DNA of 64,000 bases from Pogonophryne albipinna (Eukaryota > Chordata > Actinopteri > Perciformes > Artedidraconidae): NCBI GenBank assembly GCA_028583405.1, contig CM053256.1, positions 1,172,424 through 1,236,423 of the forward strand, in the 5' to 3' direction. Below are positions 1 to 11,695 of this stretch, one piece after another (within the stretch, counting starts at the first letter, position 1; the number at the start of each line of letters is the position of its first letter). A model generated the notes under the pieces. It was not told the DNA's origin. It saw only the letters and a program-made list of their open reading frames with translations, and did no database searches. Made by a program: the position numbers and the translations under genes.

Positions 1-944
1 CACGTTTAGATGTGAGACTGGGTTGGTCAGAACATATACTGTATTTCATATGCACATCTGGTTGTGGGAAGGTGTGGAAAGGATTGTAAATTCATGCATC
101 AGAATATAAAGCAAAAAATCACGCAAGGAAAGCACATCAATTGTTTTGAGTCCATGCAAAATTCAATTGGGAAAATAAATTCAAATGTAGTGTTTTCTTG
201 CTTTTTAGAGAAATATTATCTCTGCATTTATAAACCTCAGTCTTATTTTGGAATTGTAACACATCAGTTAATGCACACAAATCTATTAGGGAATATTATT
301 TTATGCTGAATAGCAATTATGTTTATTTTGTTGTTATATTAAAGACAGAGAAACACAGATTGTGTCAATGTTATCATTTTATATTTGGAATGTTGTTATG
401 TTATGTAGAATAAATGTGAAGTACCTCTTTTAAACAAGGAATCTTTTTTCTATTCAACAAAGAAACACTTCTAACTAAAAACTGCTTCTTAAGCTGTCCA
501 TGTTTCACTTTACAAACAAACAATATATACAGTAACAAATATGATGCATGATTTATTTAAGTGTCATTTTATTGAATTATTGAATATTTTGTGAAGCACT
601 TTATAAAGTGGGTTTTAAAAGTTGCTACAAATACAACATGTATTATTACATTTTTTTTAACAATAAACCATAATGTCTACTTTCAATACTTTAAGTAGGC
701 CTACATCTGGCAGATAATATTTTCAGTACTCTTTCAGAATATGTTTATATTGTTGTCTTATTCCTTTTTGTTACACTAAATTAGTATATTGACAATAGAG
801 CTGCAATAATTAGTTGACACTAATCTAATGATTCTTGCATGTTAAATGACTAACACAAACCTTCAAAATGGTAATGTGCATGTGTCAGGAAGGCTTCCAA
901 AGCAATCTGATGGGCCTATCCTATTTTTGTAATTAAATAATAAT
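1..944. other. AT-rich non-coding stretch
   Basis: No exon, domain or terminal repeat was recognised. Short open frames here have no coding character. A short (TA)n run lies just inside the neighbouring hAT element at about 978-1001. Confidence 0.5.
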
Positions 945-952
945 GTGCTAAT

Positions 953-1801
953 TAGTGGTGCACGATAATTATAGGTTATATATATATATATATATATATA
1001 AGATATTAGGAATTATGACGTCATCCCGATAAACCCGATAAAAGTATTAATAGCCCCGATAATATACAATATATTTTTTGGGTAAAAAAAAAGAACAAAA
1101 TACTGCGGTGTGGGTGGATTGGGATGAGGGGCGCTTGTTTTTCACTCGGCTCCTCCCGTTTTGCCGGTACTGTGGTATTAGTGGTTTAGGAAGAGGGGAG
1201 TTTTTCACAAATCCAGCGCTCCCTAACTCATGCCTGGCTGTGACGTAAATGGTGTGCGGCCGTGAAGCCAGGACAGTAAACAAACATGTCGTCGGTAGTA
1301 TGGGACTATTTCAAAGTTTCAGAGTTAGATAGTTCGCTTGCTATTTGTATTAACAAATGCAATGCAGAAGTTCCACGAGGAGGGACAAAGGCTACGAGCT
1401 ATAATACTTCCAACCTGATTAGTCACCTGAAACATCGCCATCGCTACGATGGTGTGTTAAAAGCGTACGAAGACGCCTGCGCTGCTAAACTAGTGGCGAA
1501 TCCAAAGCCAGCTGCAAAGGCACCGGGGCTTTTACCTATCGACGAGGCTTTTGAAAAAGGCAAGAACTTTATTTGGGAAAATAAATATGGTCACTTTGAA
1601 GAGTCAAAACTGTTCTTGGCTTTGTTTTGTTCATAGTAGTAATGCTCATGTCATTTGCTCACTACTAGTCTTTTTTTTACCACCAGGTGTGCAAAAACTA
1701 CAGGTACATTTAATATATATATTATATTATTATCGGTATCGGTCTTGAGAAGCAGGAAGTTATCGGTATCGGTTTCAAAAAACCAATATCGTGCATCCCT
1801 A
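953..1801 (+). mobile_element. Non-autonomous hAT element (copy 1) with a BED-finger fragment
   Basis: The ends are imperfect inverted repeats (TAGTGGTGCACGATA at the left; the right end reads TAGGGATGCACGATA on the other strand). Both sides are flanked by the same 8-bp sequence, GTGCTAAT (945-952 and 1802-1809). An 8-bp duplication is the hAT signature. The body keeps only the N-terminal part of a transposase gene, so the element cannot move itself. A near-identical copy in the opposite orientation lies at 19086-19911. Confidence 0.92.
1286..1636 (+). pseudogene. Truncated hAT transposase, BED zinc finger only
   Basis: This 116-codon frame starts with MSSVVWDYFKVSE. It has the BED-finger pattern: an aromatic start, a Cys-x3-Cys pair (CINKC), then the S/N-rich TSNLISHLKHRH with the two histidines. 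BED fingers are the DNA-binding part of hAT (ZBED-type) transposases. The catalytic region and C-terminal dimerisation domain are missing: the frame stops shortly after residue 100, where the internal deletion of the element begins. It is not a functional transposase, though the finger might still bind element ends. Confidence 0.8.
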
Positions 1802-1809
1802 GTGCTAAT

Positions 1810-2390
1810 CCATTGCTTTGAGTTGTCATCTCTCAGAAAACATCTCTATCAGGTGTTAACCCGATAACTAGGACAGCTCAAGGACAAGGGTCACAGAGAG
1901 AGGGTCACATTCTCCGGGTGCAGAGAGCACCCCGAGCCACCTGCAAGGAAGCACGAGGTCGTTCGAGATGAGAGGATCTTTCTCTTCAACTTTCTGATGA
2001 GAGGGGGTTCTTCTCTTCACCTTTCTGCTCGGGGGGCTCTAGCAGACAACCCTGCAGGACGACCTAGGGCTTCAAAGGCTTCTATAATACAAGTTTCCGT
2101 GTTTCTTGGAGCAGTTTGATGTCTTCCTAACCTCTCCTATCACGGGGGGTACACCTGGATGCATCACTAGGAATACGCAGTTGCACTGCTCTCAACATAG
2201 ATAGCAGAAGGAATGCAGGCAGATGAGCTTCCGTTTCACTGGGTGGATCAACTAGACTCACTGAATGAGCCACATAAAAACAGAGCAATTGGGGGGCTAA
2301 AATATGGTGCTCTGATGAAGAAGAGTTTGAGTCAATCAGCCCCTCAGTGCTAATCTACAGTATGAGGATGCCTTTACACACCAGACACTC
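1810..2390. other. Non-coding stretch, nothing recognised
   Basis: GC is higher than in the flanks. There are two similar short segments around 1985-2035 (repeated 'ttctcttca' and 'gatgagag' words), which suggest local duplication. No exon or known repeat could be assigned. Confidence 0.4.
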
Positions 2391-2766
2391 AGGCCCATTC
2401 CCAAACCGCCCCCTACACCCTACCCCTCCGTTTGCGCGTTCACACGGAGGGTCCGCCATATTGAGGGCTGTTCCAAACCAACGAGTGCGGAGCGGTGTGG
2501 AGGGGGAGTGAAAGATGTTTCTAGTTTTATTTAAGTTATTAATTTACATTTTTTGTCAAAGAGATGCTGATTTGAAACTGTTGTTACATACAGTTACGGC
2601 ATTTCCTGTTTCTGCTGGAGAGAGGGGAGGCCGTCCCAAAGCTTGCTGCTGTGTTTACTCCCTCCATCTGACAGGAGGAGCCTCGTTGAGCTGCGAGTGT
2701 GGCTACAGACAGAGTTCACTCCGTCACGGAGGGGTAGGGTCGAGGGAGTGGTTTGGGATTGGGCCT
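2391..2766. mobile_element. MITE with about 40-bp terminal inverted repeats
   Basis: The left end AGGCCCATTCCCAAACC and the inverse of the right end (AGGCCCAATCCCAAACC) match. The match continues inward over a CCCTACCCCTCCG block on both sides. No long target duplication was evident, so I do not assign a superfamily. The open frame at 2515-2841 runs through the element and out of it and has no recognised domain. Confidence 0.75.
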
Positions 2767-3654
2767 AAATGTCATAAAGGGAGGAGGAGAACGAGTCAGG
2801 AGGACATGTTCTTCCAGCTCTCGTACAAAGATGAACTTTGAATTTAATGACCAGATGTTTACAGATGTACAATTAATGATTGTTTTTATATTTCCAATGA
2901 CCAGACATGTGTTAAATAGTGGTGATTAATATATTTTTGTCAGGTACTTCCGGTCTGAGTTGTAGAGGGTCTATGGCAATGTCTGACTTTGATTGGGACT
3001 GAGATATTTAAAAAACTGTTTGATTGGTTGCTATAAACTTAAAATGTGACAATCTTCTGATTAATCTTCTGGCCCTACTGTGTGGTTGAATGGTCAAATA
3101 TCTAAACTTAAATGTGACGAATGATACAATGACTTCAGTGATCTATTGACTTTGTCTCTAGTGCTACCAGCTATACCAGCTTAAGAATGAAATGAAAAAT
3201 TGCCACAAACTTAGGTTGAAATGTTATTCTGACATTTTTTCTGTTACCACTGTTCTTTTACTGAATTAATGGACTAAAATTCCCTCTCAATACCTTTTCA
3301 ATACAACATTCTTAGTACAAATAAACATAAAAAAAACCCACAGAAGACAAAAACAAAAAAGGCCATTAGATAAGAGCTGAATCTTAAACAAGAAATTAAA
3401 GATTTGTCGAACCTTAGCTGAAACATTCAGACATTTATTTATTCATTCATACTGGTTCTTACATCCTTTAAAAAAAAAACTTCAATTAGGTTTTATACCA
3501 GCCATATTTACATATTTAAAATTCACAAATGGAAATGTTTCTCTGTTGTAGTCGACTGATCCACCACTCGATGTCACTGTTGTTATTTTTGCATTAGTTG
3601 TAAGGTTGCATAGTTCTCAACATCAACTTACCATAATGCTTTGCTAAGATAAAG

Positions 3655-3960
3655 GTTAGTTTATTTATATAGCACATTTCAGACACAAAGGCAATTCAAA
3701 GTGCTTTACAAAAACTGAAATCAATTGTAAAACAAAATAAATTGAGCAAAAAGACAATTCATAAAAGAGATATAAATTAGTTAAACAGAGAAATTGTAAA
3801 TACACATAATGCTGTAAGGAGTGCTAAAGTGCAATATTAATTCATATTTAAATGACCTCGGGGAAAACAGCATAAAAAGCAAGGTTTTACGCCTTGATTT
3901 GAATGAACCCAGGTTTGGGTCCGACCTCAGATTCTCAGGACACTTGTCGTAGTTTCCAGA
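3655..3960. repeat. Interspersed fish repeat (copy 1 of 3)
   Basis: It starts with TTTATTTATATAGCACATTTC and continues with a GGCAATTCAAAGTGCTTTACA motif. Related stretches lie at 25875-26110 and 62921-63350. All three carry the 'tatagcaca/gcacattt' head and 'agtgctt' word. This type of sequence is very common in teleost genomes. I cannot name the family without a repeat library. Confidence 0.65.
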
Positions 3961-4069
3961 CATTTTTTACAATGGCGTTAGCTATTTTAGCAGTTAGCCT
4001 CTCCACTCAACTTCATCAACAAAAATGCTTATCACTGATGAGGTAAAAAAGTTAAAACGTAATTTTCTG

Positions 4070-4318
4070 CAACAATGTTTTCGTTACCTTGGTTGGTGAT
4101 TGGCTAATGGTTACACAAGCCAAAAAATCGTTATGACATCATAAGGTGGCCAAAATCTGATCAGCTCATTTTCAGACAGGTTTTTATAGAAATGGATCAG
4201 GACAAAAAGAGAGAGAATCTTTTTTCCTGAAACTTTCAGTGTCTCTTTACACAGAAGGGACACATGTTGATGTAGAAGAGACGTGAAGAAGTGGATTTTG
4301 CACAATAGGTGACCTTTA
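4070..4318. repeat. Partial MITE copy related to 60161-60400
   Basis: The segment with AGCTCATTTTCAGACAGG, the run ending GACAAAAAGAGAGAGAATC and the end AATAGGTGACCTTTAAA matches the reverse complement of 60161-60400. Only one end is present here, so it is a truncated copy just downstream of gene A. Confidence 0.7.
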
Positions 4319-4652
4319 AAATGTGAAATTCATGATATTACTGCACTGTAAATGATAAGTGTTTGCTGACACATTAGAAAAAGCATTTAAAATAATAATG
4401 TTATCACATTTAGGGCCGCTTTGTCTTTATGTTGTGAAGCTCTTCTTCCTCTGAACGGCCTGTTGGACGAGAAGTGAAAAGAGGGAAGTGTCAAAGTGCT
4501 TTGATCAAGTGTATGTCAGAATGAGTGCTCTGATAATGTGGTTCTATAGTGGTTCCTTCAGATAAACTAAGTTAAATATTTCTATAGAAACCTTTGAACA
4601 TACATATATCATATCTTAAAACGTACCTTTAGAACAAAGAAGATGGCTGAGT

Positions 4653-4705
4653 CTATTCATTCTCGTATATCGCTGAAGTGTTCTCATACACAGCCTCTTC
4701 TACTT
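4653..4705 (-). CDS. Gene A tail exon 2 with two YEN motifs and stop
   Basis: It encodes EVEEAVYENTSAIYENE and a TAG. Two Tyr-Glu-Asn motifs lie seven residues apart. pTyr-x-Asn is the classic SH2 site of Grb2-type adaptors, so this tail differs from the ITIM-type tail of gene B. The acceptor is CTCCTAG at 4706-4712. It is the last coding exon. A further spliced 3'UTR exon downstream is possible but not proven. Confidence 0.75.
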
Positions 4706-4778
4706 CTAGGAGGAAAGAAAAGTATCATTACATCTTATTTTGAATACATATGTACAATTTGATCACATGGATACTAAC

Positions 4779-4849
4779 CTTTATTATCAGATTGTGGTTC
4801 AGCTTTGTTGTTGTTTCTGATTGTGTTACTGCTTTGTTGTTGTTGTTTT
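4779..4849 (-). CDS. Gene A tail exon 1
   Basis: A 71-bp exon between a TTTTTAG acceptor and a GTTAGT donor. It encodes a Gln/Asn-rich linker (KQQQQSSNTIRNNNK and onward) with no signalling motif. The phase fits both neighbours. Confidence 0.7.
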
Positions 4850-4948
4850 CTAAAAAGCAATGATCAAATATAGACATGCAAACAGATCAACTCAATTCAA
4901 ACTGTTACTTTTTATTACACAGACTGCAGTTTAGATGTTTCAACTTAC

Positions 4949-5048
4949 TTTGTGTTATAAACGTAGTACCCTCCACCGACAGCTCCAATGACGAATAAAA
5001 CAGCGATTACTATTCCAGCGATGCAACCACCCGAACAGCTTGGTGGTA
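4949..5048 (-). CDS. Gene A transmembrane exon
   Basis: It encodes [20 protein letters not shown] and then a Gly-rich end of the membrane segment (IGAVGGGYYVYN). The matching exon of gene B (26223-26328) shares the [11 protein letters not shown] start, so the two genes have a common ancestor here too. There is no charged residue inside the helix, so pairing with an ITAM adaptor such as DAP12 is not suggested. Confidence 0.8.
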
Positions 5049-5382
5049 CTAAAATAAAACAGGAGATAAAACATGACTTTTACATCATTCTGTTAACGGG
5101 AACTGTCTCTTCATCTCATCATCCCTGTGGATAAAAGGCACAAATAAGCACATACTGTAAGTGCAAACAAAAGCTCACAGGCACAGAGAATTAAAAAAGA
5201 TAAAAATCATAAGCACTTCTACAGATTAGAACAGCATGTTTGATTTTAAGATTTTGAGAGATGTCACGTTCCTTAATTCTGATTATACAGGTGCCGGTTT
5301 TATAATAATGATAATAATTTTTTGGAGCCCACTAAAATGTGTTCCTTCTGATTTTAATGTGCTCTTACTACTAACTAGCTAC

Positions 5383-5640
5383 CTGTATGTGTTACGGTCA
5401 GTTCATGGACTGCTGATGATTTTCTCCCTGTTATATCATTCCTCGCTTCACAGTAGTAGTTCTCACTGTCAGAGAGTTCAGTGTTGGTTCTATAAATCGC
5501 AGCAGAATTGACTATCGCCCCGGTGTTCGGCATCCAGGTGTATTTTACAGTTGGTACTGATGCAGCAGAGCAGGTTAAATTAAATGTGCCTCCAACATGT
5601 ATCTGACTTTGACCTGTGATTTGAACTGTTTCTGGTCCGT
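5383..5640 (-). CDS. Gene A Ig domain 5 (membrane-proximal)
   Basis: A 258-bp phase-1 exon starting after TTTTCCAG with the YGPE junction. Canonical cysteines lie in LTCSAAS and in DSENYYCEA. It is closely related to the last Ig exon of gene B (24977-25249) but ends earlier, lacking the Glu-Pro repeats there. Confidence 0.8.
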
Positions 5641-5737
5641 CTGGAAAACAGATATTTGGAAGAATTTATTGTTCAATAGTTGACTCAATAATCTAAACTC
5701 ATCATTGTGAACAGTAGAGTTATAGTTTGTTACCTAC

Positions 5738-6010
5738 AGTTAACAATCATGGAGTACTTTGCTTCCTCGCTGCTGAGGGGGTTGCTGATATTACAGGAAT
5801 AATCTCCTGTGTCGTCTTTATTCAGACTGCTAAAAGACAGCTCTCTGTTGTTGTTGTTGAGGGTCATGTTTACAGTCGGAGTCAGATCTAAGCCTCCCTT
5901 TCTCCACTTTCTGGTAAAGACAGAGCCAGCAGCGTCACAGATTAATCTGAAAGAGTTCCCCTCAATCGGCAGGTTTGATGGAGATGTGACAGAAGCACCT
6001 GATACTTTCT
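5738..6010 (-). CDS. Gene A Ig domain 4
   Basis: A 273-bp phase-1 exon. It has the cysteine in [10 protein letters not shown], the Trp of KWRK and the D-x-G-x-Y-x-C motif at the end (TGDYSCNIS). It is nearly identical to the gene B exon at 24607-24879, including the unusual GTAGGT donor. Confidence 0.82.
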
Positions 6011-6169
6011 CTGTGGGGCAACAGATCAGGTGAAAGGTATAAAAGCAGGAACAAAAGAAGCTGATTTAATGCCTGAGATAATAAATATAAAAGGAACAGT
6101 TTCTCTTTATAAAATGCAAACATTTTTCTACTTCCCCCTGAATATATAACATGCTGAGTGTCTGACTGC

Positions 6170-9100
6170 TGTTGTGGCAGATATCTCTGCTCCGCGCCGA
6201 TCATATATGAGTTTGCTTTAAAAGAAGGGAAACCCAAAACAACCAGGATAGGGGTTAAACAATAATCTGCTTTAATGATAAACGGTAAGAATACAAATAC
6301 ACTTCTCAAAAGGGGTATCGGCCCAACCCCTGCTCTGGTCCAAATGCCGGGAGAACCTTTCATCTTGACGGCAGGAGCAAAAGAGACCGAACCAACAGAT
6401 AGAACAGGCTTACATGCAGAAAACAAAACAGGAGGGGTTGGGTCAGCTGGTCATCTTTTCAGGTCATCTCATTGGAAGATGTAAAAGATGGCTTTTCTTA
6501 GCGAATCAGCGCGAGCCAGCCAGGATAATAAACAAGTGTCTCTGAGATGGTAGTAAAATATATCTGGTGTCCGTTATCTCACTTTCCTGCATAGACTTTC
6601 ACACACACACTTTCCTGCACATTCCAGAGGCCTGAGCTGTGTCCAAATAATATCCCCTTGTTCACAAAGATAATACATATTAATACTCTCATATTTCCAG
6701 CTTCTGGTTACACAGACTGCTTATTATGAATACAAAGTAATTAAACACACACATATACTATTCAAGATATGTTGACTTCCCTGAAACATGACATACTGGA
6801 GATCTTAAGCAGAAGGTACTCTCATCCCCCTAGCCGACTGTCCTGCTTACCTACACCTCCCCCACAGAGCAATACAACCTGTTTACTCCAAGCACCCCAG
6901 AATGTTTGAGCAAGTTTTAGTCCTCACATTTATGAAAGGATAAAACAGAGAAATCAATACAAAACACAAACACAGGTACTGTTTAAACAGTATTCACTTA
7001 ACTGCTACTATTGATAATTTCCAGAGAAACTCAAGGGGCCTCTTTTAATATCTGGAAGTTGCAACAAGACTTTCTGCCATTTCAAATGTAACACACTTCC
7101 CAAATATCAGATGATAATAATCTTCAATAATCCCCCTTTTGGTCTCTCTCTAAAGAGACCAACTTACACAAGGCACTTGAAACATAACTACTGTCATTCC
7201 TTTCCACTGTGTCTGTCCCCCAATATTGTATAAATCTATCAGAAACTGAGACCCAAAGTACTTGAAATCTTTGGGAACAGAACACCACTTTCCATGGCAG
7301 TGAAGGAACCATGAGAGGGCAACCTGAGAGCTAGAAAGCAGTCTCCTTGTGTGGTGAATCATCAACCTCTGATAGGGAGGGGGAGATGCGGCTTTCCCTT
7401 CACTGGTGGAACTGATCAGAGAGAAGTAGACTCCTCTGCTGCCTCGACAAGTCCCCCAGCCCGCTGACAGCCGCTTCCTAGTCGTCTGCTGTAAGGATGT
7501 CCTCGAGGTCGTTGTCGTCCAGTCCACTGATGGCTGCTTCCGAGTCGACCTCCTCTGCGAGGGCCACGTCCGTCCTGATGTCGTCCACGGTCCTAGCAGG
7601 TGGTTTCCCCGCCGCACACTGGCTCCCGTGGTACGAGCTGTCCCCCTTTCCTCCTTGTCGGATGGCATGAGAGATCCGCTGGGTCACTCGGTCGGGGCCG
7701 GAGAGCCTGGGGTTGAGCCACTTTGTCCTGATGACCTTCAGCCAGACGAACTCCGCTGTGTCAGCCTCCTGGGTCCCTCTTTGGCGTCACCAACCTGTGT
7801 GGAGAAATCTGATACAAATCCCTCAAGCCTACGCTCAGGGCTTCGGGGCCCTCCGCTGTTTGACCCACCACTGCGTAGGCCGCTTGCAGCCTGTTGGTGG
7901 GGTGTCTTAAAACAACAGACGTCTGTGAACAGGTTTTCTAAATTAATTGTAGACCTCCTATCTGCCAGTGCAGCTTCAGAATCTTAATACTTGGCCCGTT
8001 CCCCCAAAATAAAACCCCAACATCTCTAGGTGAACTAAATAACATATTTCAATAGCTCTGAATTTCTGACAAGCATCTGTGTTTATTTTTAAATGAAATC
8101 CCTGAGATCCTATTTAAAATCTAAATATAATATGAACTGCTAATGTTTCTGGTAAAGAAACACACTAATGTTATGGATTCAAAAACACCCAAAACCATGA
8201 TACTGACAAAGTGAATGATTTCCTGGTGATACTGCTTCTACCGGTCAGTGCTTAGATATTATCAAGCTGAAAAAATGAATACAGAATTCCAACAAACTGT
8301 CATCAAATGTCTTTCTATTATGAATTTAGATGAAATGTATATCCCCATAATGACCTAAACAATAAAGTCTATGGCTTTTACTTCTTTACCAGGCTAGTTA
8401 CATGATGCTGTCTAAATTAAATTTAGTCTCATTACATTACTATGTTTTAGCTTTAACTGTAATATGTTCTTTCTACATTTCAAACCTCAGTTACTTTAAT
8501 ACCTGTTGAAACATTACTCACCGGTCAACTTCCTCAGTAGTCCATTCTGGACTTACATCACTCACAGTAGCCCCTTGGCCACTGATTCTGCATCTGTGTT
8601 ACCTGTTATAACTCAATCAATATTAGAAACATGTCAACATTCATCAAACAGTATCTTATCCCCAGATATGGAGCAGGTCCATTCTAAAACTGTCAATCAA
8701 TGGTCAGATTGAACAATCGAGTTGGGGCAGCAGGTTCCTTTCAGTCCCTAAATGAAAAATGTACATTGTGAATTTTACACTCCCCCTTTTTACACATGAA
8801 ATCATGTGTAACCATGGATTATAAGAAAATACCAAACATTTTCCCAAATGTACATCCATCATTTCCACAGTAAACACTTCAGTGAAATGAAGTGTTTCTC
8901 TCCATCCTTCAGTCCTAAAAGAAACAGAATCTTCATGTTTTAGTTTGAGTTTCACATTCTGCAAACTGCCACCTCCTGTGGGAGTAAAATATCATCAAGT
9001 AGATTAGAAACGGGTAATAATATGTTAGTCCAAAAACATGCTTGGTTAGTTATTGTTTTAGAATCATGCAGTTACACTGATCACATGCCGGCATTCATTC

Positions 9101-10398
9101 ACACTCACACCGTCTGTCAGGTTGTAAAGTCTTGGTCTGGTCAGAGTCACCCCAGAGTCAGTCATTGACAGTGCCTTCTCAAGTTACACTGTCGGTCAGG
9201 GTCAAAGGTCAGTTGGTCTCAGTCTTTTTGGCCATGTGTCGTGCTCTGCAGAGACTTTGATATTTCAGCATAGGCCAGTATCCTTTGTCTACAAAAATCT
9301 GTCATATATGGAGCGCCATCATTTATTAATTCACGATTACAACTATAATTTTCCAGATATCTCTAACTTTTCATCGGAACAGCTGTTCCCCACATTCCCT
9401 GAAAAGTGTTAGCCAAAAAATTTCACTTCCTTATAGTACTACTACTGCAGTTCATTTACACCTAATTAGTATTAAAATGTCTAATAGATCTATTTCAGAA
9501 ACTTGTGCACTTAACTATTATCTTGTGTCAAAACATTACTTGGATCTGTGTAGCTCTGCATTTCATAGCTCATTATACCCATTTATCTTCAATTCTGGTC
9601 TACTTAAAAACAATGTTAAATTATTTAGCAGTGTGTGGAACCTTGGGTGTCCGAACATGCAACAATCACTCCCTCCTTTATCAAGGATTTAAAAACAGAA
9701 GTCATTTCATATTTCCATCTTAAAGCCCTCCTATGGTAATAACCATGGCACAATGGTGAAATCAATAATTTATAGATTGGAATACTATATTTGGCTTGGC
9801 ACTAGCTCTCCCTCTAACCTTATCCATTCAAATAAAGGTTTGTCTTATAGAGCGGTTCCTAAAACTATCCCTTTAATGGTGTTCAACATTGTAACAACTA
9901 AGATCACTACTTTATTCACAAGTGAATAAAAATCTCTTGAAGAATAATTTGTTAACATGATGAAAAGATTGAAGAATATGGTTATATAATGTCATGTATC
10001 CCCCTTTATCCCTCAGTGTGTTTTAGGATGATTCTCATTTTACTTTAATAGTTTCCTCTTTACTGCTATTTTTAATTTACCAATTGATTAATTCATGGTT
10101 AATACAACTTTTTATCTTCACTTATTTATCAAGTCAATTCAAGTTCTTTAAATGTGCGCTTATAAGTGTGTTTATGTGTAAACTCACTCATTCCCGTTGA
10201 TTCCCTTCTCCTCTCCTCTGGTTTATCTCAAGCCGTGATCCCTGGCCACCGCACATTCTGCTCGACCATCTCCTCTGATTCTGACTCCTCCCCCTTTATC
10301 CATCAGCTGTCACTCTTTGAGGCAGCCCTCTGCCCAGCTACATCTGCAGCCCCCATCATGCCACTGTTGTTGCACTGCTTTGCACTTCATCTCCAACA
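6170..10398 (-). mobile_element. Endogenous-retrovirus-derived insertion in a gene A intron
   Basis: The intron sequence on both sides (up to about 6169 and from about 10399) lines up with the gene B intron at 24380-24500, where these 4.2 kb are absent. The ends look like TGTTG...CAACA, as in retroviral LTRs, but no clean target duplication is visible. On the minus strand it holds an integrase C-terminal fragment (7478-7786), and a purine-rich AAAAGGGGGA tract at about 7130-7138 precedes an LTR-like end with an ATTAAA signal. I found no second LTR copy and no env frame. The part from 8000 to 10160 is AT-rich and undiagnosed. It is an old, degraded insertion. Confidence 0.6.
7478..7786 (-). 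pseudogene. Retroviral integrase C-terminal (GPY/F-type) fragment
   Basis: About 100 codons between stops. The frame shows the order seen in gammaretrovirus-like integrase ends: F-V-W-L, K-W-L-N-P-R, S-G-P, R-I-S-H-A, G-K-G-D-S-S-Y-H-G and S-Q-C-A. This region helps integrase bind DNA. The catalytic core is not readable in this frame because a TGA lies just upstream. It is a relic only, on the opposite strand to the solo LTR at 10467. Confidence 0.6.
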
Positions 10399-10466
10399 GT
10401 TTTTTTTAAATGCACTGTTTTGGACAACCTATCGCTCAGAAATATCATCTATACTCTATAACTGTA

Positions 10467-11120
10467 TGTTATGGTTGCTGTTTGTCTGCTCCTTAATCTG
10501 CTGAGATTGTTTGCAGCTGTGTGCGTGATTATGCAAATGAGCTGTGTGGTTGCTTCAACATCATTGGCTGCCCATCTCCTGGTCCGCCTCTGAAGATGGT
10601 GATTGGATCGACGTCCTCCAATCGCAGCGCACACCTGCTGGGGAGGAGTACAAAGGCTGCGGACTATCACCACTCTGGAGGCTCTGACATGTGGACAGAC
10701 GCCTCTCGCTACTTAGCTAATTCTGTTGAACTGTGGTTAAACTCCTGTTATTGGTAGTGTCTAGAGTACCTTAGTTAGTGTTTAGAGTAGTTTAGGATTC
10801 TGTGACTGTTGCCTTTAGTTTAGCTGTGTTTTTGTACAGACTCTTTTTGTTAGTTGTACCACTTTTAAAGTGAGGTTGTTTTATTTCTTATTTAGTGTAA
10901 TAGTGTTTATTCCATTGTATGCAACTAGACTCCTTTTGAGTCCTCCCTTAGTTTGGTTATCTGTCAACCTGTGCCCTTTTGGCCTTTTTGTTTGTTCCTG
11001 GCTTCATGCCTGCCACTTTGTTTACTCTGCTATATAAAATAAACACTTATAATTATACCAATTCCACTCTGGTCGTGTCGTTTCCCTTTGGATCCCCCTA
11101 GCCCAATAGGGAACGTAACA
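10467..11120 (+). mobile_element. Solo LTR in a gene A intron
   Basis: It starts TGTTATGG and ends GAACGTAACA (TG...CA). It is flanked on both sides by CTGTA (10462-10466 and 11121-11125), a 5-bp duplication. It carries a TATA-like CTATATAAAATAAAC with an AATAAA near 11036-11043. The gene B intron lacks it. No internal retroviral sequence is present, so it is a recombined solo LTR. Confidence 0.85.
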
Positions 11121-11570
11121 CTGTACAATATATACAACTATATTCTTAGGAATATATTTAGTCAGTTTCCACACTGACTAACAGAAACAGAAAACGGCTT
11201 CATTAATTGTTGGATTTATTTTACAACTGAATCAAAACAGTGGGAGTTAAAGGAATCAAACTTTTTCAGGTAATCGAATGTAATTGTTTCAAAGATTAAA
11301 GAAATAAAAACTATTTAAATGTATTTACCTGTTATTAAAAATGTAGTAAACACATCCAGAACATATCAAGCATATGATCTTGCAAAAGTATGATTTATTT
11401 TACTTGTCTTCTCTATATTAGTCTCAAAATACTCACAATAATAGGAGTTTATTGCTTTAAGTTAAACAAAGGTTCCTTTTTTTAACTGATATTTTACAGT
11501 AAGGAAAATAGATTTGAGTAAACCTTTCTTATCACACCTATATGCATTAAACCTCTCAATGCAAACTTAC

Positions 11571-11688
11571 TCAGTACAGAGATGGATGCAGGCTGAGACG
11601 TCTCATATCTCAGAGTCTTGTCGTTGAAGGCCTGACAGCTGTAACTTCCACTTTGACTGATCTGAACGTCCATCAGTTTGAGCTCTGG
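11571..11688 (-). pseudogene. Gene A Ig domain 3, second half
   Basis: It encodes [20 protein letters not shown] and onward to the GTAAGT donor at 11569-11570. This half holds the second Ig cysteine. It is cut from its first half (15350-15502) by the element at 11689-15349. The two halves minus the 7-bp duplication give 264 bp, in frame and one codon shorter than the gene B counterpart (22257-22523). Confidence 0.88.
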
Positions 11689-11695
11689 CAACCCT

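Noticed and set aside
5962..6426. A 154-codon minus-strand frame
   Set aside because: It runs across the real Ig4 acceptor and into the retroviral insertion. It is a read-through of unrelated sequence.
7150..7668. A 172-codon minus-strand frame overlapping the integrase relic
   Set aside because: It is in another frame than the recognisable integrase end and shows no domain.
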